The position numbers were made by a program, and so were the translations under genes. DNA of 64,000 nucleotides from Eucommia ulmoides (lineage: Eukaryota > Streptophyta > Magnoliopsida > Garryales > Eucommiaceae), in assembly GCA_016647705.1 (NCBI GenBank), contig CM028325.1, positions 29,368,474-29,432,473 of the forward strand. Reading direction: 5' to 3'. The stretch's first letter is position 1, and the number at the start of each line of letters is the position of its first letter. The notes beneath the pieces were generated by a model. It was not told where the DNA came from. It did no database searches and saw only the letters and a program-made list of their open reading frames with translations. This document shows positions 50,457 through 63,165 of this stretch, piece after piece.

Positions 50457-50468
50457 TTGGTATCAGAG
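50457..50468 (+). other. Primer binding site, initiator tRNA-Met type
   Basis: TTGGTATCAGAG lies directly after the 5' LTR and matches the initiator-Met complement over 11 bases. Confidence 0.8.
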
Positions 50469-50524
50469 ATGATTTTAGCTCTTTAGGCTTAACATCGTAG
50501 CTAAACTGGTCATGTGCACACACC

Positions 50525-51664
50525 ATGGATGATGTGTTTTGTGTATCTTCTTTTGATAGTGGTAAATGCGTAAATGATAATGTGGTTTATGATTCTTATA
50601 ATTTTAGTGGTAGTGATGGAGATGATGATAATGAAAATGTCCATATTATTATGGAAAAATTATTTTCTTTCACATTACTTTTTGCTAAAGAGAGCTTGAG
50701 TTTAAAAAGAAAAATCGATTCTTTTGAAAATGGTGGAAAAAGTGTTCAAAAATCTAAAATACATTTGGATGATTATTGTGGTTCAAAAAAGTATTCGGAA
50801 GTTGTTTTTGAAATTAATAATTTGTTCTCTAAAGTAGATTCTCTTGAAAATGAAAATAGAGTTTTAAAAAATAAATTTGATATGATTTCCAGGAAAATGT
50901 CAGATTTTGTTTCTAAAATCGATTTACTTAAGAAAAATTTTGAAAAATAAAAATCCGACCTTAAGTCTATTTCGAAAGATTCTGAAAATAATTTTTCTAA
51001 ACAAAGTGGATATACTTCATCGTCTCATCTTTCATCTCAGGCCAGTGATAGTTATGTTTCTATTGTTAGAAATTATTTATGTTTTATATCTTGTGCTTTC
51101 GATGATAAATCAGATTTGAGATGTTATTATTGTAATAGGGTTGGACATTTTAAAGTATCATGTTCGTTTCAGAACCTTAAGGTTATGTCTAATAAGGACG
51201 GATCCAAAATGAAATGGATACCGAAGAAAATTGTTAAAATGTCTTGTGCAGAATTACAAAATGTTGGAAGTAGACCTGAAGGAATAATTAAAGAGTTTAT
51301 ATCAAAACCAAATCCACAAGCAACATGTGCAAAGCGAAAAGGTGCACCAAAGATACGAGGTGAAGTTGTAAAGAAACCACAAGAGATATGTGTTAAGAGA
51401 AAAACTGTACTAAAGCCAAGATGGGATAGCATAAGAAAACCACAAGCAATCCGTGCAAAGGGAATCTTCAATAAATCAAATGGAAAAGATCAAAGGAAGA
51501 AAGAATACGAACAATCCAAGAAGAATTGCGCACCCAAATCAATTATGAGCTCAAATGAGGTAAAAAGTAAAGTCACCTCAAAAGATAGAAAATGTACTCC
51601 TAACCTCCCGTATTTTAAATTTATTAAATTTGTTAAAGAGGGAGAGTCCCGACTTACCAAATAG
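50525..51664 (+). pseudogene. Gag-like frame with CCHC zinc knuckle and one in-frame stop
   Basis: One frame runs 380 codons including its final stop and is broken only by TAA at 50,948-50,950. The part before the stop is acidic and then rich in Lys/Glu with a coiled-coil look (about residues 70-141). The part after it carries the zinc knuckle CYYCNRVGHFKVSC (C-X2-C-X4-H-X4-C, about 51,122-51,163), then a basic tail with repeated PQAxCxKRK-type units, and ends VKEGESRLTK. CCHC knuckles bind RNA for packaging. The downstream half has no ATG at its start, so readthrough or decay has to be assumed. Confidence 0.75.
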
Positions 51665-52976
51665 GTAAGTTGTAATGGTTTCTAAGATCTATTTTCAATG
51701 ATGTGTTTATTTATTGTCTTAGAAATATTATTTGGTGATTATGAGAATCACATTTAATTAAGGAATGTTAACATGTCCTTATATGTTTATATTGAATAGT
51801 GATTATATGTTTATTTTTAAAGCATGTTTTGTGATTTTAAAGATTAATCGAGTGTTTGTGATCTCACTAAATAATGCTAATTATTTGTTGCATATGCAAT
51901 TTAGTAAGATTATTTGTATAACGTGCTCTTATTCATGAATACATCTTTTATACAAATAAGTTGGATTGAGTTAAGTCTTTATGCTTCTTAATGCATGATA
52001 ATATATTCTTATGTTGCATGTCTATTGATTTATAAACGATTATTATTATTTTAAAAGAGAAATGAGATTTTATGAGAGAAATATGCACTTATCCGTAATT
52101 ATACATGCACTAGATTTATGATTGATGAAATGCTTGAGAAATGCTTCCTATTTAGTGTGTTAAAGAATATATGTTTTGTTTATATAAAGGGAATACATTG
52201 TTTTGGTATTGTGAGTAGGGCATGTGGACTTAACTGATAATTATATGATTGCATGCTATATTGTTGAAAGATTTTGATTGCCTCAAATTTATTCTCCTAA
52301 GCATGAATTGAATTGTTTACAATTATATATGGGGAGAAGTGTTTATAAGAGGGATAATATTATGTCATGCTTATATTGTAAGACAAGTTTTGTTGAAAAT
52401 CGAAAGAGTTAATATGCTTATAAAAAATTAATATCATGCTATATTGCTGAAATATTATGCTTATTCATCTATGCATGAATATTATTCATTTACAATTTGA
52501 TTGAGAAAGATTGCATGCTCAGAAAGATGATTTTGGTGTGGATCTTGTTGGATTGAGTAGACTTGATATTTATCTATAAAAATGATCCACATAGTGTTGA
52601 TGTTTTGTGCTCAAAAGTTGAATTTATGAGTTGATCCAATATACTTCTATTATATGAGTGCCTAGAGTGAATTATCTATATGTTCCCCCCTCCCTAAATT
52701 TTATTTTTGAAGATGACAAAGGGGGAGAATTTGTTGATGTTTTATTAAGGGAGAGTTTTAGATAATGTGTTATTAATGGGGAGAAATTGGTTAATGTGTG
52801 ATTAAGGAGGAGTTTGATTATGAGTTTATTGTGCTTTATTGATTATGTTTTATAATATCTTCATTATGATGCTTTAACGAGTTAAAGAACCTGTCCTCAG
52901 ATTCAAGGGGAGTATGGTTATATTTTATTTTGAAGAAACCATCAAAGTTAATTGTCATCATAAAAAAGGAGGAGAT
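51665..52976 (+). other. Non-coding interior with polypurine tract
   Basis: AT-rich with no frame. There is an internal GACAAAGGGGGAGAA run at about 52,714, and the real polypurine tract AAAAAAGGAGGAGA at about 52,963-52,975, directly before the 3' LTR. Confidence 0.75.
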
Positions 52977-55075
52977 TGTTGATCCTGAGATTTTGATGAA
53001 CAATTAAGTATTGATGTTTTGGTAGAACTAATGTTTAATTGAGTGTTTCAGAGATTTAAAATTTCAGTGATGAAGACGTTAAATTGAATAGATGTTAAAT
53101 GAAGATATCAAGATGATGAAGAAGAATTAAGAGTTTGAAGAAATTAGGAAAAACAATCTAGGTAAATTTTAACTCTTAATATCCCATTTAGGAACACACA
53201 CGGCACAAAATGAATTTTATCTTTTATGTGTGTTTTAGGTAAGTAAAATTATTTGCTCATATGTGAATTGAAAAGAATAATCTTCAAAGACTAAAATGAA
53301 ATATAAGAATATTAGTGGAGTTTATTTAAGAGAGAAAATTGATAAAGGGGCGAAATTATAAAACAAAGTGAGTAAAAAATGAGATTAGAGAAAAGATCCA
53401 GAAGGGAGCAGTCGACTGAGAAGTCGACCGGCCAATGGTGGCTGAACTCTCTAAATCAAAGAGTCGACCGACAAGTCAACCGATGAAAACAACTGAATTC
53501 TCCGAATCGAAGAGTCGACTGAGCGGTTGACCGATGAACTGCATAGGCTACTCCCTAAATCGTCCAGTCAATTAGGCAGTCGACTGAGTGCTCTGTTTCA
53601 GGATATTGTTTGATCCGAAATTATATCTAAAAGTAGCAATTTTTTGTTAGCATTTGAGAAAGATTTAAGGGATTTGGTGATATTTAAGAAATGGTTCATC
53701 TATTGTTTAATTCCTATAGATTTGGTACTTGGAATTAAAGTGTTTTTCAAATTGGTCATTTTAACACTTCCTATCTTTTGGAATTAAGTTTGAAAATTCT
53801 TTTGAGGGACTATATTGAATATTTTGAAAGCTATTATTAAGTGAATTATACCTTAAATGAAAGGTATCAATATATGGGGTCTATTGGTAATTTTAAAAGA
53901 CATATTTTGTAGAAATTAGCCGTTATAGGGCTTGTTTCATATACCTATAAAAAGACCTGCGGATTTTATAATGAAGCAACACCATATCAAGAATTATTTA
54001 ATTCATAAGCTTTTATAAGAGTCATCATTTTGATATTTATTTTGGGGGATCAAATTGTGATATCAATTATTGAGGTGTTTTTGAGTTAAATCGTTGGTTG
54101 AGGAAACATCACCGATTTGAGTTGTTCAACGTTTCAATCTATTATTCTTCGGTGTTATCCGAGTGAAATCTTTCCATTTATATTATTTCATTGTATTATT
54201 TGATTATTGTTTGGGAATTGATCTTAAAAATTGTTTCTGATTTTTGAAGAATTTTTTTTTATAAATAATTTCTTGAATCCGATTACGTGCTCCAATTTGC
54301 TACCCATATCTTGTTAAAATTAGATTTTTGTATCTCACTTTTTTCTATCACTAGTTAGGATATTAATTGAGTTATTATTTATCTGGGGTGGTAAAAGCTC
54401 CGAGTGAGATTTACTACTTATCAATTTGTGTATTGGTGAGTTGTGACGGGTTAAATATCATTGGGGATATTTAACCAATGGTAGCTGGGTTTCAATCTCC
54501 TCCTGTAAAGAGATTGGAGTATTAATTCTTCCTAAATATAATTAGTGTGAGTGATTTGTAAAGGTTCCATCCTTACTTGGAAAAAGGATAGTTGGAGTAT
54601 TTTGTGAGATTTTGATTCTTGAGCCCTAGGGATAAAAAGAATTAGGTTAATCTTTAGCCTGTAAAAATATAGGTTATTCTTGAGCCTATAAAAAATAAAG
54701 TTTCTTCCTTAGCCTGTGAAAAAGATATTGTAAAGGTTGATTATGAGCCTGTAAAAGAATCGGTGTGTGGGTTTGGTTCTTACCTTTAAAGGAATCTTGA
54801 GAATTAGTAGGTGCGAATCTCCGTGGGGCTCGGAGGACTGGACTAGCCAAGAGTAGCTTGGTGAACCAGGATATATCTTGGTGTGCTGCATTATTAATTT
54901 ATTTTATTTTTGTTATTTGGGTGTGCACTTAGATTGATAATATTATTCCACTATGTTATAAAGATAATAATTAATTTAAGCTTAAAATTAACTATTTGAT
55001 TTATCAAGTTTTATTCTGATATATTTTTTAATTACCCAATTCACCCCTTCTTTTGGGTATTCTACTGGGCCAATA
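52977..55075 (+). repeat. 3' LTR of the gag-only element
   Basis: 2,099 bp, the same length as the 5' LTR, with scattered base changes and a final CCAATA in place of CCAACA. Confidence 0.92.
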
Positions 55076-55080
55076 GATGT

Positions 55081-56110
55081 TATGTGTAACAATTTGTTGC
55101 ATTCAAAATGTGATGACATATGATTGTTGTGTTGGGTTTTTTTTGTAGGAATGTTCTCAATTGCTTTTGCAATTATTGATACAAAGAATGATGAAAACTG
55201 AGATTGATTTTTATTAGTGTTCAGAAGTATCGTTGAACCAAAGCTTGTGATCATTTTTATATTTGATTGCTACAACGGAATTTTGAAGGGGGTGCGGTGT
55301 GTGTTTTCACATTGCCACCATGCATATTTCCTTCTGCATTTAAAAATGAATTTAAGGGATGTAATGGTTGAAGAAACATGACATTCAAGGAATCGATGAT
55401 TCAAAAATTGAATGAATTGGCTTATGCGCAAACACAAGAAGTGTACAAAATGCTTTACGATCAATTAATGTATAAAGGTGGCGAAAAAGTTCAAAGATTC
55501 ATGCACGATTTATTACCAATGAAGTTCAACAATGCATTTAATGTTATAGTGAAATGTCATCAAATTTGGCGTAATGCTTCAACTTGTGGGTAAGGAAATA
55601 TCGACATTTACCCGCAATATTGTTGATTGACAAAATTAGAGTACACTAGATGGTTTTGATGATCAAGAAGAGAGATGAATAAAAGAAAATAGATGATGAG
55701 ATCACTCATTTTTAGGAAAATAAGTTGTGTGAAATGATAAACGAAAAATGAACATGGAACATTAATGCATCTAGCAATGGGATATATGAGGTTCATTCGT
55801 TCCCGTTTGTACTAGTTGGCACGGTGGGAAGCACATATTCATGCTGGCAAAGAGCGAACTGTTGGCATATGACTATATAGAGGAATGCTTTCATGTCCAT
55901 TTCTATCGGCAGACATATTAAAGAGGTACATATGTTATCCCAACAATGGAACAACCTATGTGGGTCAAGAATGAAGCACTTATACTACCAGCTTTGTCAA
56001 AAAAGCAACTTGGTCAACCTTTTACATTTCTTACAAGTGAGGTGGGGCTTTTTGTTTGGGTTTGCGATCAAGTAACCCGTTTTGTTATTGTTACTTTTGG
56101 CAGTGGCACC
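55081..56110 (+). pseudogene. MULE transposase, catalytic and C-terminal half (broken)
   Basis: After TTTTTTTGTAG at about 55,149, an apparent intron acceptor, the translation gives a MULE DDE-region look-alike (MFSIAFAIIDTKND, then FPHCHHAYFLLHLKMNLRD at about 55,302-55,360). It then runs into a helical stretch (55,378-55,590), a Cys/His segment that may be the SWIM finger (about 55,830-55,870), and a tail ALILPALSKKQLGQP that fits the usual end of these transposases. Stops lie near 55,199 and at several later points. Confidence 0.65.
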
Positions 56111-56220
56111 GGATCTAAATCATCAAGGCGCGATATCTCATGTGCCTATTGTACAGTAACACTATCCCTTTGTTCCAATTTCATTTGATACTATTATAAC
56201 ATTCATTCAACATACTCAGA

Positions 56221-57907
56221 ATGTTTCTATTTATCCTCGACCTCTTGCATAACCGAATGAACCACTGCGTCTATAAGTTGGTCCACGAGATTTTCTTTCA
56301 CCGATATATGTTTCTCTTATTGGGTAACAGCATGGACCTCAGACTCAACAAGTGCTTCGCTCAACTGTCGCTTCTCAATCTTCAGATCTATTATCTTATT
56401 TTTCAACTTCTTTATTTTTTCTTTCAATTTTCTCTTCATTTTTTTCTCGATTGGTTTAATTCCTCACATTATGCAACGAGTTGGCAGTTGCGCTCAACAA
56501 GCTCCATCAAATTTTACCCCCCCACCAAAACTGAACAACTTCCTCATTGAATTGTTGCGATATGTTGAGATCCAAGGTTAGGAAGTTAGCAGGGAGAGAC
56601 ACTTTCTTTTTTTCCCTTACGCGATCTTCGAACATTACGCAAATTGTCTTCAGTGTCACTTTACACTAGAAGCATGACGCCCAACTTAATTTCAGCAACT
56701 TATTCCCGAAGGTCATCTTCTACAACTTGAAGTTTTATATTCAACTCGAAAACAATTAACATTGTTACATTCAACACATACACATAAGAAGTTACATGCA
56801 ACATGGTATTATAGAAAAGTGGATGTAGTTTACCACAAACCAAAAAAAGTAATTACACTAAAATATGTATACTTGAGATTCAAACAGAGTGGATAACTGT
56901 AGCCCTGATATTTCACTCATGAGTGTAATCATATTCCATTTTGTCTAACGTGGGGACAAAAATGACTCCATCAGGTGTGGGTTCTATCAATCGTATGTGT
57001 TCGCATAGCCAAAACTGAAAGAAAAATTCCGTTATCACAAGCTGAATGAAAAATGTAAATAAACTATTTAAATAAGAGGATGATTTATAACCTGTAATGC
57101 AATAACACACCCAATAACTGCTGAGGGTATTTGGTAGCCGGCCTCTATAGATAACATCAGATTTGAATAGATGCGTTATGGCCAATTGTGTGATGACATA
57201 GTATCCAAATCCTCCACAAGTATAATGTCAGATACTCTAATAGCCTACCCCTTATTCGCAAAGAATCAGGTTGATATGAAATGTAAACACAAAAGTCAGA
57301 AAACATCCTTAACATCATCGTTATCGTCACTATCAATTGCAGACCATATTTAGTTCTTGATTTCAATAACGCTAAGCCTATTTGTATTGAGTCACCGATG
57401 GGTTAGGAATGTATAATAGCCCTTTTCTGCATAACAACCTGCTATTTGTATATGGTCGGGGGTCAGTCCAAAAATAAGTTGTATGTCATTACTGGTGAAT
57501 CTAACAAATTTGGGACCAACACCAAACGCCTTTCTATGTAGTTGGTACGAAATGATGATATTTGTGAACAAATTATTTATTTGGATGAATAAGTTAGCTC
57601 CCAACCCATCGGGGAGCAAGGCCGATACAATATTTCAAAACGGTGTCCTTCTAAGTAATTGAAAGTGCCTCACACGTAGAGGGAGATTGGAGACGAGTGA
57701 ACAGAATTGGGATAGGTTGGAACGATATTTAACATGGAGATTGCCTGCCATGTGGATATCGTGGGGATATGTGATGGCTGTGTATTTACAAAATACAATA
57801 GTAAACACGTAAGCATAAAAAGGACACGAACGATACAACTGATATGCATGTTTATATATTGTCATCAGTACAATAGATTTACCATTGTTGCCATCATAGG
57901 TGCTCAT
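56221..57907 (-). pseudogene. Minus-strand remnants next to the MULE, possibly a captured host gene
   Basis: Read from 57,907 downwards, a broken minus-strand translation gives KFVRFTSNDIQLIFGLTP (57,392-57,619), then EDLDTMSSHNWP (about 57,180-57,220) and a WLCEHIRLIEPTPDG block (56,913-57,185). A Lys/Glu-rich coiled-coil stretch follows (about 56,340-56,550). The first blocks resemble the N-terminal DUF1985-like region of plant proteins carried by MULEs together with an Ulp1 protease. No Ulp1 catalytic domain is seen. It is convergent to the transposase remnant. This identity is an inference. Confidence 0.4.
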
Positions 57908-57959
57908 CTATGACTCATCTTGTGTGTCATGAAAAGGGGAAAAGTCATCTAGACAAAAT

Positions 57960-59115
57960 TATAAGATGTTAAATTCAACATGCTAAGCCATTTTTCAAAA
58001 GTATTATCAGTAACGTGGTTACATTCGACACACATGAAAATTCACAAATATCAACTGATGTAATGTTTCAGTACATGATGACAATGTTACATTCAACAAC
58101 AATGTAACAATTAATAACCTCAACAATTACAAAACAAGATGGACACAACAATATGGACACAACAATATGACAATGTTATATTCAACATGCATTACAAAGA
58201 TAGATGAAGTCCTTCAACATAATAAGTGAATATATGTTACATGTAACACACGATATCAATTGAGAAAATGTTTCGATACATGACGATGATGTTACATTCA
58301 ACAATAATGTAACAATTAACAATCCCAGTGATTACAGAAAGAGATGGACATAACAACATGACGATATTATATTCAACACGCATTACAACGATAGATGATG
58401 TTGATGTTGTTCAACATAATAACTAGATATATGTTACATATAACACTTGATATGTCCAAAAGAACACAAAGGAATCCATTTTTGTGTCATTCTTGATGAA
58501 ACATGTTAGGTTTTGCATTTGAAATTCTTAGGTTTTACTTTTGAAGAAGATGGGAAATACATTATGAGTTTGACGATGGAAATTGAACATATTACCTGAG
58601 TCCGATGGATTGACAGGATAGTTTACAGTGTTGGGGGTTCTTTGTCTTCATATTTTGACAAGTGGTAACCATCGCTATTGATTTATGATCGGAAAAAAGA
58701 GAGAATATATGCAAAGAACACAGAGCAGAGGATCAGAGGTAGGATTGTAAGGAATAGAGAAAAATAAGGAAAGTATAGTAAGCAGAGGTAGGGTTTTTTA
58801 TCAGAAGCAAAGTTGGAAAGTTTTCAAAATAGTGGGAATGATTATAGTGCATGGTTTCCTAAAACGGTCACTTCATCTCCACAATCACTTTGACACATTT
58901 AAAAACGACGATTTGGATGGGTGGTAATCAAGTGTTATGCACACACGAGTGTTAGGGTACAAATAGGGGTAATAAACTAGTGGGCTATTAAGATATTACA
59001 TTTAACACGTTGTTAAGATGATACATTCAACATACTATTATTTAAAGAGAGATGATCATTAAGTCCATGTTATATGTGACATAATCCAAATAATAAATGT
59101 TATAAGTAACATCCA
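57960..59115. repeat. Array of TGTTACATTCAACA motifs right of the MULE
   Basis: More than ten copies of (A/G)TGTTACATTCAACA-type motifs or close variants, many in near-duplicate segments (compare 58,020-58,140 with 58,250-58,330). It mirrors the array at 46,915-47,165. No gene was seen here, and none in 59,116-59,889. Confidence 0.65.
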
Positions 59116-59889
59116 TACTGATTACTGTAAACAACTCCAAAAAATTTGATTGATATTTTATTTTAAAGGAAAGTTCGTACATAATTCCTATGTAAAATTA
59201 TTGTTGATCCATGTTCAGATTAAGACAAAAACAAGCATTTTTTGTTCCATCTGTTATGATCACAAGTTATTCTAATTCGGTTCCGCATTAGTAGGATTTG
59301 ATTACAAGCTATAAATTATTACATCCACATTTAGAAATAAGTGCCGCATTAAATAGGGGTATTTTAGTCACGAAAATGACATAAAATAATAAATCGGCCA
59401 TAATAAAGACGCCTATTGTCTACTTTTGATTCAACCACGTCACCAACTTTCTTGACCATATTCGGCACCAGATCACCAGCTAAGGCCCCTAAATGATTGA
59501 TCAGTGATCAGTTCGGATTGTAGGCTGCAACTCACATCCGGATCAAAGAAAAACTCATGGGCTTAATCAGTAGATTAGATACCTAATTGTGATTTCTTGG
59601 TAAGTGCTAAAAAAATATTGATTCATATTCACTCCCACAAAACTATTCTCACTATTATCCCTTTGGCCACCACAATCACCCAAACCACCATATATTTAAA
59701 GAAAAAGAAAAAAGAACAATGTTGCAGCCAAATGTGTTTCTTGTTTATGCTATCATAATGAAAAGAAACAATTTCAAACAATGGTCGTCACCAGACATGT
59801 TTCCATTTCTGGAATACACCAGAGCGAAAATAGAATTCTCATCTAATTTCTTCCTAATTTATTAGAAGTAGAAATAGATATACAGAATC

Positions 59890-60680
59890 GTGGCAAGTAT
59901 ACAGTTAACAGCCGGATGCCGTGGTAATGACAGTTGTGGGGGAATTTTATGCCGAATGCCAAGAACACCTCAGACTTCTCAACAATGGTTCGCAGGAAAA
60001 TTGTTAAATTTGATAGTGCAACTATTAATCGGCACTACAAAATTCCCATTCCTGATGTGGACCAACTCACTTAGATTGTTGAAAGCATTAATCTTGACGA
60101 AGTCACAACATCGATTTGCGGGAGGATAGTCCATTGGTCGATTGTGCGGGGGGTTCGTTCCACTTTCATGACAAAGGAATTAATGACATCGCTGAAGGTT
60201 TGACATCACTTTATCTGTGCCAAGTTGTCGTCTACCTCACATTTGACAGAGGTAACCAAAGAGCGTACATTAATGCTTTACAGCATCCAGAATGTTTTAA
60301 CAATCAATGTCGGGACATAGACTAGTAACGCCATTCGGCATGCCGCTAATAATCAGGCGGTTGGTCTTCATTTCACAACTCTTATAACAGAGCTGATTAT
60401 GGAGGTCGGTGTCTGCACAGAGGGTCAGGAGGTTCTCTAGCCTAAAAAGTGATCTCTGATAATACGATCAATTGAATTCTGAAAAATGAGGCCGAGATTC
60501 ATAACGAAGAGGGTCCATCTCGACCTCCTCAACAACGAACCCCTCATCGTTCTTCCACGATTGATATGTAGGATTTGTTATAGCATCACAGCTCACAGAT
60601 CGACACCCTTCACATTCTCCAATCCAATTTTGATCAATACGCGTTTGGTCGATAAGACCACTTCGAAACATTTATGACAT
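59890..60680 (+). pseudogene. Athila-associated 'putative plant transposon protein' (Transposase_32-like) remnant
   Basis: Joining short frames gives a protein with HWSIVRGVRSTFMTKELMTSL, then an HHFICAKLSSTSHLTEVTKERTLMLYSIQ stretch in two pieces, and LHFTTLITELIMEVGV. These match the general look of the plant transposon-protein domain found next to Athila-type gag. Several stops and shifts interrupt it. It lies upstream of a polypurine-like tract and an LTR at 61,545, so it is probably the body of that element. Confidence 0.5.
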
Positions 60681-61097
60681 CACGTGTGGAACAAGAGCAC
60701 AACTAAAATCTCCAAAGAGAAGAGTACAATGCTTCATGTTATCAAACAATTGGCTAATTATATTAGATGTTAGTCCAAATGTTTTCTTATCTTAGAGTCC
60801 AATCGGATCAATGGATGCCGAACTTCCCCCAAATGTTATCATTCCCTGATGATCTTCAGCAACCGCTCCCACAATTTTAGCCATATCAGCTGTATCAACC
60901 GTACCCACTACCACTACTGTCACCTAGAAGGCGAGACATTGGCTCTTGCCTCCCAGGTACGTCCTCTAGTTCTCATTGTACTTTAATTTTGCTATTTTTA
61001 TCATTGAGGACAATGAATGGTTCTGTTCTGGAGATGGCATGAGAATGTTTAAATGTTTATGTGTGCTTTATTTTTGTGTTTTGTTTTTGAAAAAAAA

Positions 61098-61400
61098 TGT
61101 CATACCCCTCTCCGGGTCCCCCCATCGCCCGAGGTCGGATGTGACACCGACTTGACGTTACTTAACTGATCAACAAATATACATATATATATAGACACGC
61201 ACTACGATAATTTTTTTTCCCAAAAATATATTTACTCACTTCAAAATTTGGGAATACATCTATCCCAAATATTCACAACAAAAGCACAAAAAAAGAAAAC
61301 TGAACCTTCCACGGTTCACACCTGTCCAGCCAACCTTTCAAAATGACACCACCTCCTAACTCCACCTAGTGCCAGTAATGGACCCACTCCTGCGGCACCT
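61098..61400 (-). mobile_element. LTR fragment related to the solo LTR at 30,530
   Basis: Starts TGTCATACCCCTCTCCGGG, like the TGTCACACCTCACCCCGG end of the solo LTR, and ends in a CTCCACCTAGTGCCAGTA block that the solo LTR also has (near 30,797). It is strongly shortened and diverged. Confidence 0.55.
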
Positions 61401-61544
61401 AAAACCAATTGTTTGAGATTTTCTTTTATTTTGTTTTTCTTTTCTTCTATTTTATTTTGTTGTTTCGCTTACTTTTTTTAATGCAGTTTATTTTCGTATT
61501 TTGATTTTGCTCGGGACTAGCAAAGGCTTAAGTTTGGGGGTATT

Positions 61545-62914
61545 TGATAAGTTGATTTCTAATCACTATATTCCCATAATTAAGTGTTAGTTTTGAGTGA
61601 TTTTTAGTATTTTTGGATGTAGTTCCTCATTTTATTCGATTTTATTGTGTAGGCCTAGGAAAACAGAGAAAACGGATCGAAACGGTGCAATTAAGAAGAA
61701 GAAATCCAGTAGTAGATGGACTGCAGCGCCAAATAGAATGGCGCCGCAAAGAATAATCCCTTCCACCTTTTGGCATTACAGCGCCAAAAGTAATGGCGCT
61801 GCAACTCCATTATTGCTGCCCTAATTTTCTTTAGGGTGACGTTGCAGCGAGAATCCTGGGCTGCAACGCCAACCCTCTGGTCTAGCTGGTTGAAAAATAA
61901 ATTTTCTCGAATTTTGAGAGGGGTGGACATGATAGGACTTAGAGAGAAATTAGAAGATAAACTTTGGAGAACGGATTGGATGAATTTGGCAGAGAGATTT
62001 CACAAGATTGGAATCAAGAAGATCAAAATTGAGATTGAAGACCTAAACCTCTTCGCCAAATCTATTTTTTTTCTTCTTCTCTCATTTTGTTACTTTTTGT
62101 ATATGCTAAATCTGAGATTTGTGATTGTCTTTCTAGTACGATACATGAGTTCTTGTTTGAATAATACTACATTTATTTTGATGAACAATATGATCGCGCT
62201 CGGCTAAATCACCCATTTTTAAGGGGTGTTGAATGAATTGTTGAATCATGTTATAAAATCCTAAGATGTTGTTAATTGAATTTCTATTTACATCATTTGT
62301 ATTTCTTATGATTATTGGCTAATTTATATGAAAAATAAATTGGATATCCTAGATGTATAAAATTATGCATTCGAGATGTGATAATTTTATGTATTGAAAT
62401 AGAAGATACAACCCTGATTATATCAAGTGTAAGAGGCTAATATAAACTGGGTAGTCATTGGATAGGAAAAACAAAATGATCGGATAATTAGTTGAGTTGA
62501 ATAGAAATATTGACTCAAATAATTATACAAATTATCTCATTTCTTATTCGAGAGGTGGAAATGAGGTTAATTCAATCACCCACGGCTAATGATTGAACAT
62601 GAAATCAATTAACAACTGTAAGGATCAGTATAGTTCAACAAATAAATTCAACATCCCTGTAGAATCTTAATTCCATTGAAGTCTATTTTTATTTTATTTT
62701 TTTGATAAATTTGTTAACATTTGATATTTAATAGTTAATCAAAATTCTCTTGAAATCATCATTAATAGCTTAAATAAAATTAGGTCATTTTAATTGCGGT
62801 ACTTAGCTAATTTCTCATTATAAATCCCTGTGAAGACGATACTCACTAACTCACTTTATTACTTGTTCCACCTCGTACACTTACGGATAATCAATAGCAA
62901 TAGAATTCGTAACA
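61545..62914 (+). repeat. LTR of an Athila-like element
   Basis: 1,370 bp, starting TGATAAGTTG after the tract AAGTTTGGGGGTATT and ending CGTAACA. It is therefore preceded by a polypurine tract and followed by a primer site (62,922-62,939), which suggests tandem or recombined elements. It has GCGCC/GGCGC-rich inverted repeats at about 61,723-61,880, in the place where the LTR at 2,445 has its palindromes. Confidence 0.7.
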
Positions 62915-62921
62915 AGTTTTT

Positions 62922-62939
62922 TGGCGCCGTTACCGGGGA
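62922..62939 (+). other. Primer binding site, tRNA-Asp type
   Basis: TGGCGCCGTTACCGGGGA matches the tRNA-Asp complement with one change. Confidence 0.8.
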
Positions 62940-62944
62940 TTGAG

Positions 62945-63165
62945 TGATAGGTTGAAAATACCTATCTATTTTTCTAAGTTGAATTGAGTAGTTTTTGAGT
63001 ATTTTAGTAATATTTGATTGTGTTTATATTCGTTTTGAGTAAATCAGGTGTAGGGACGTAATTGATTGATAATCAAGTAAAACAGTGGGAAAACGGTAGA
63101 AAAACGATGAAGAGGATCAAAAGTTCAATGCAACAGTTTCACCGCTGCAGCGGTAAAACAATAGA
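62945..63165 (+). mobile_element. Start of an LTR of the 2,445-7,832 family
   Basis: TGATAGGTTGAAAATACC and the next ~215 bp match the LTRs at 2,445 and 6,637, including the CACCGCTGCAGCGGT palindrome at about 63,140. The match then fades into different sequence, so this is a truncated or recombined LTR. Confidence 0.65.

Larger units (their letters stand above)
48357..55075 (+). mobile_element. Gag-only LTR retrotransposon with 2,099-bp LTRs, inserted in the MULE
   Basis: The LTRs at 48,357-50,455 and 52,977-55,075 have exactly equal length; they start TGTTGATCC and end CCAACA / CCAATA. A perfect target duplicate GATGT flanks it (48,352-48,356 and 55,076-55,080). It has an initiator-Met primer site, one gag frame with a single stop, and a polypurine tract. 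There is no protease, integrase or RT in the 2.5-kb interior, so it needs a helper. The primer site, the CAAAGGGGGAGAA run at about 52,716 and the CCHC gag suggest a Ty1/Copia-type relative (inference). Confidence 0.92.
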
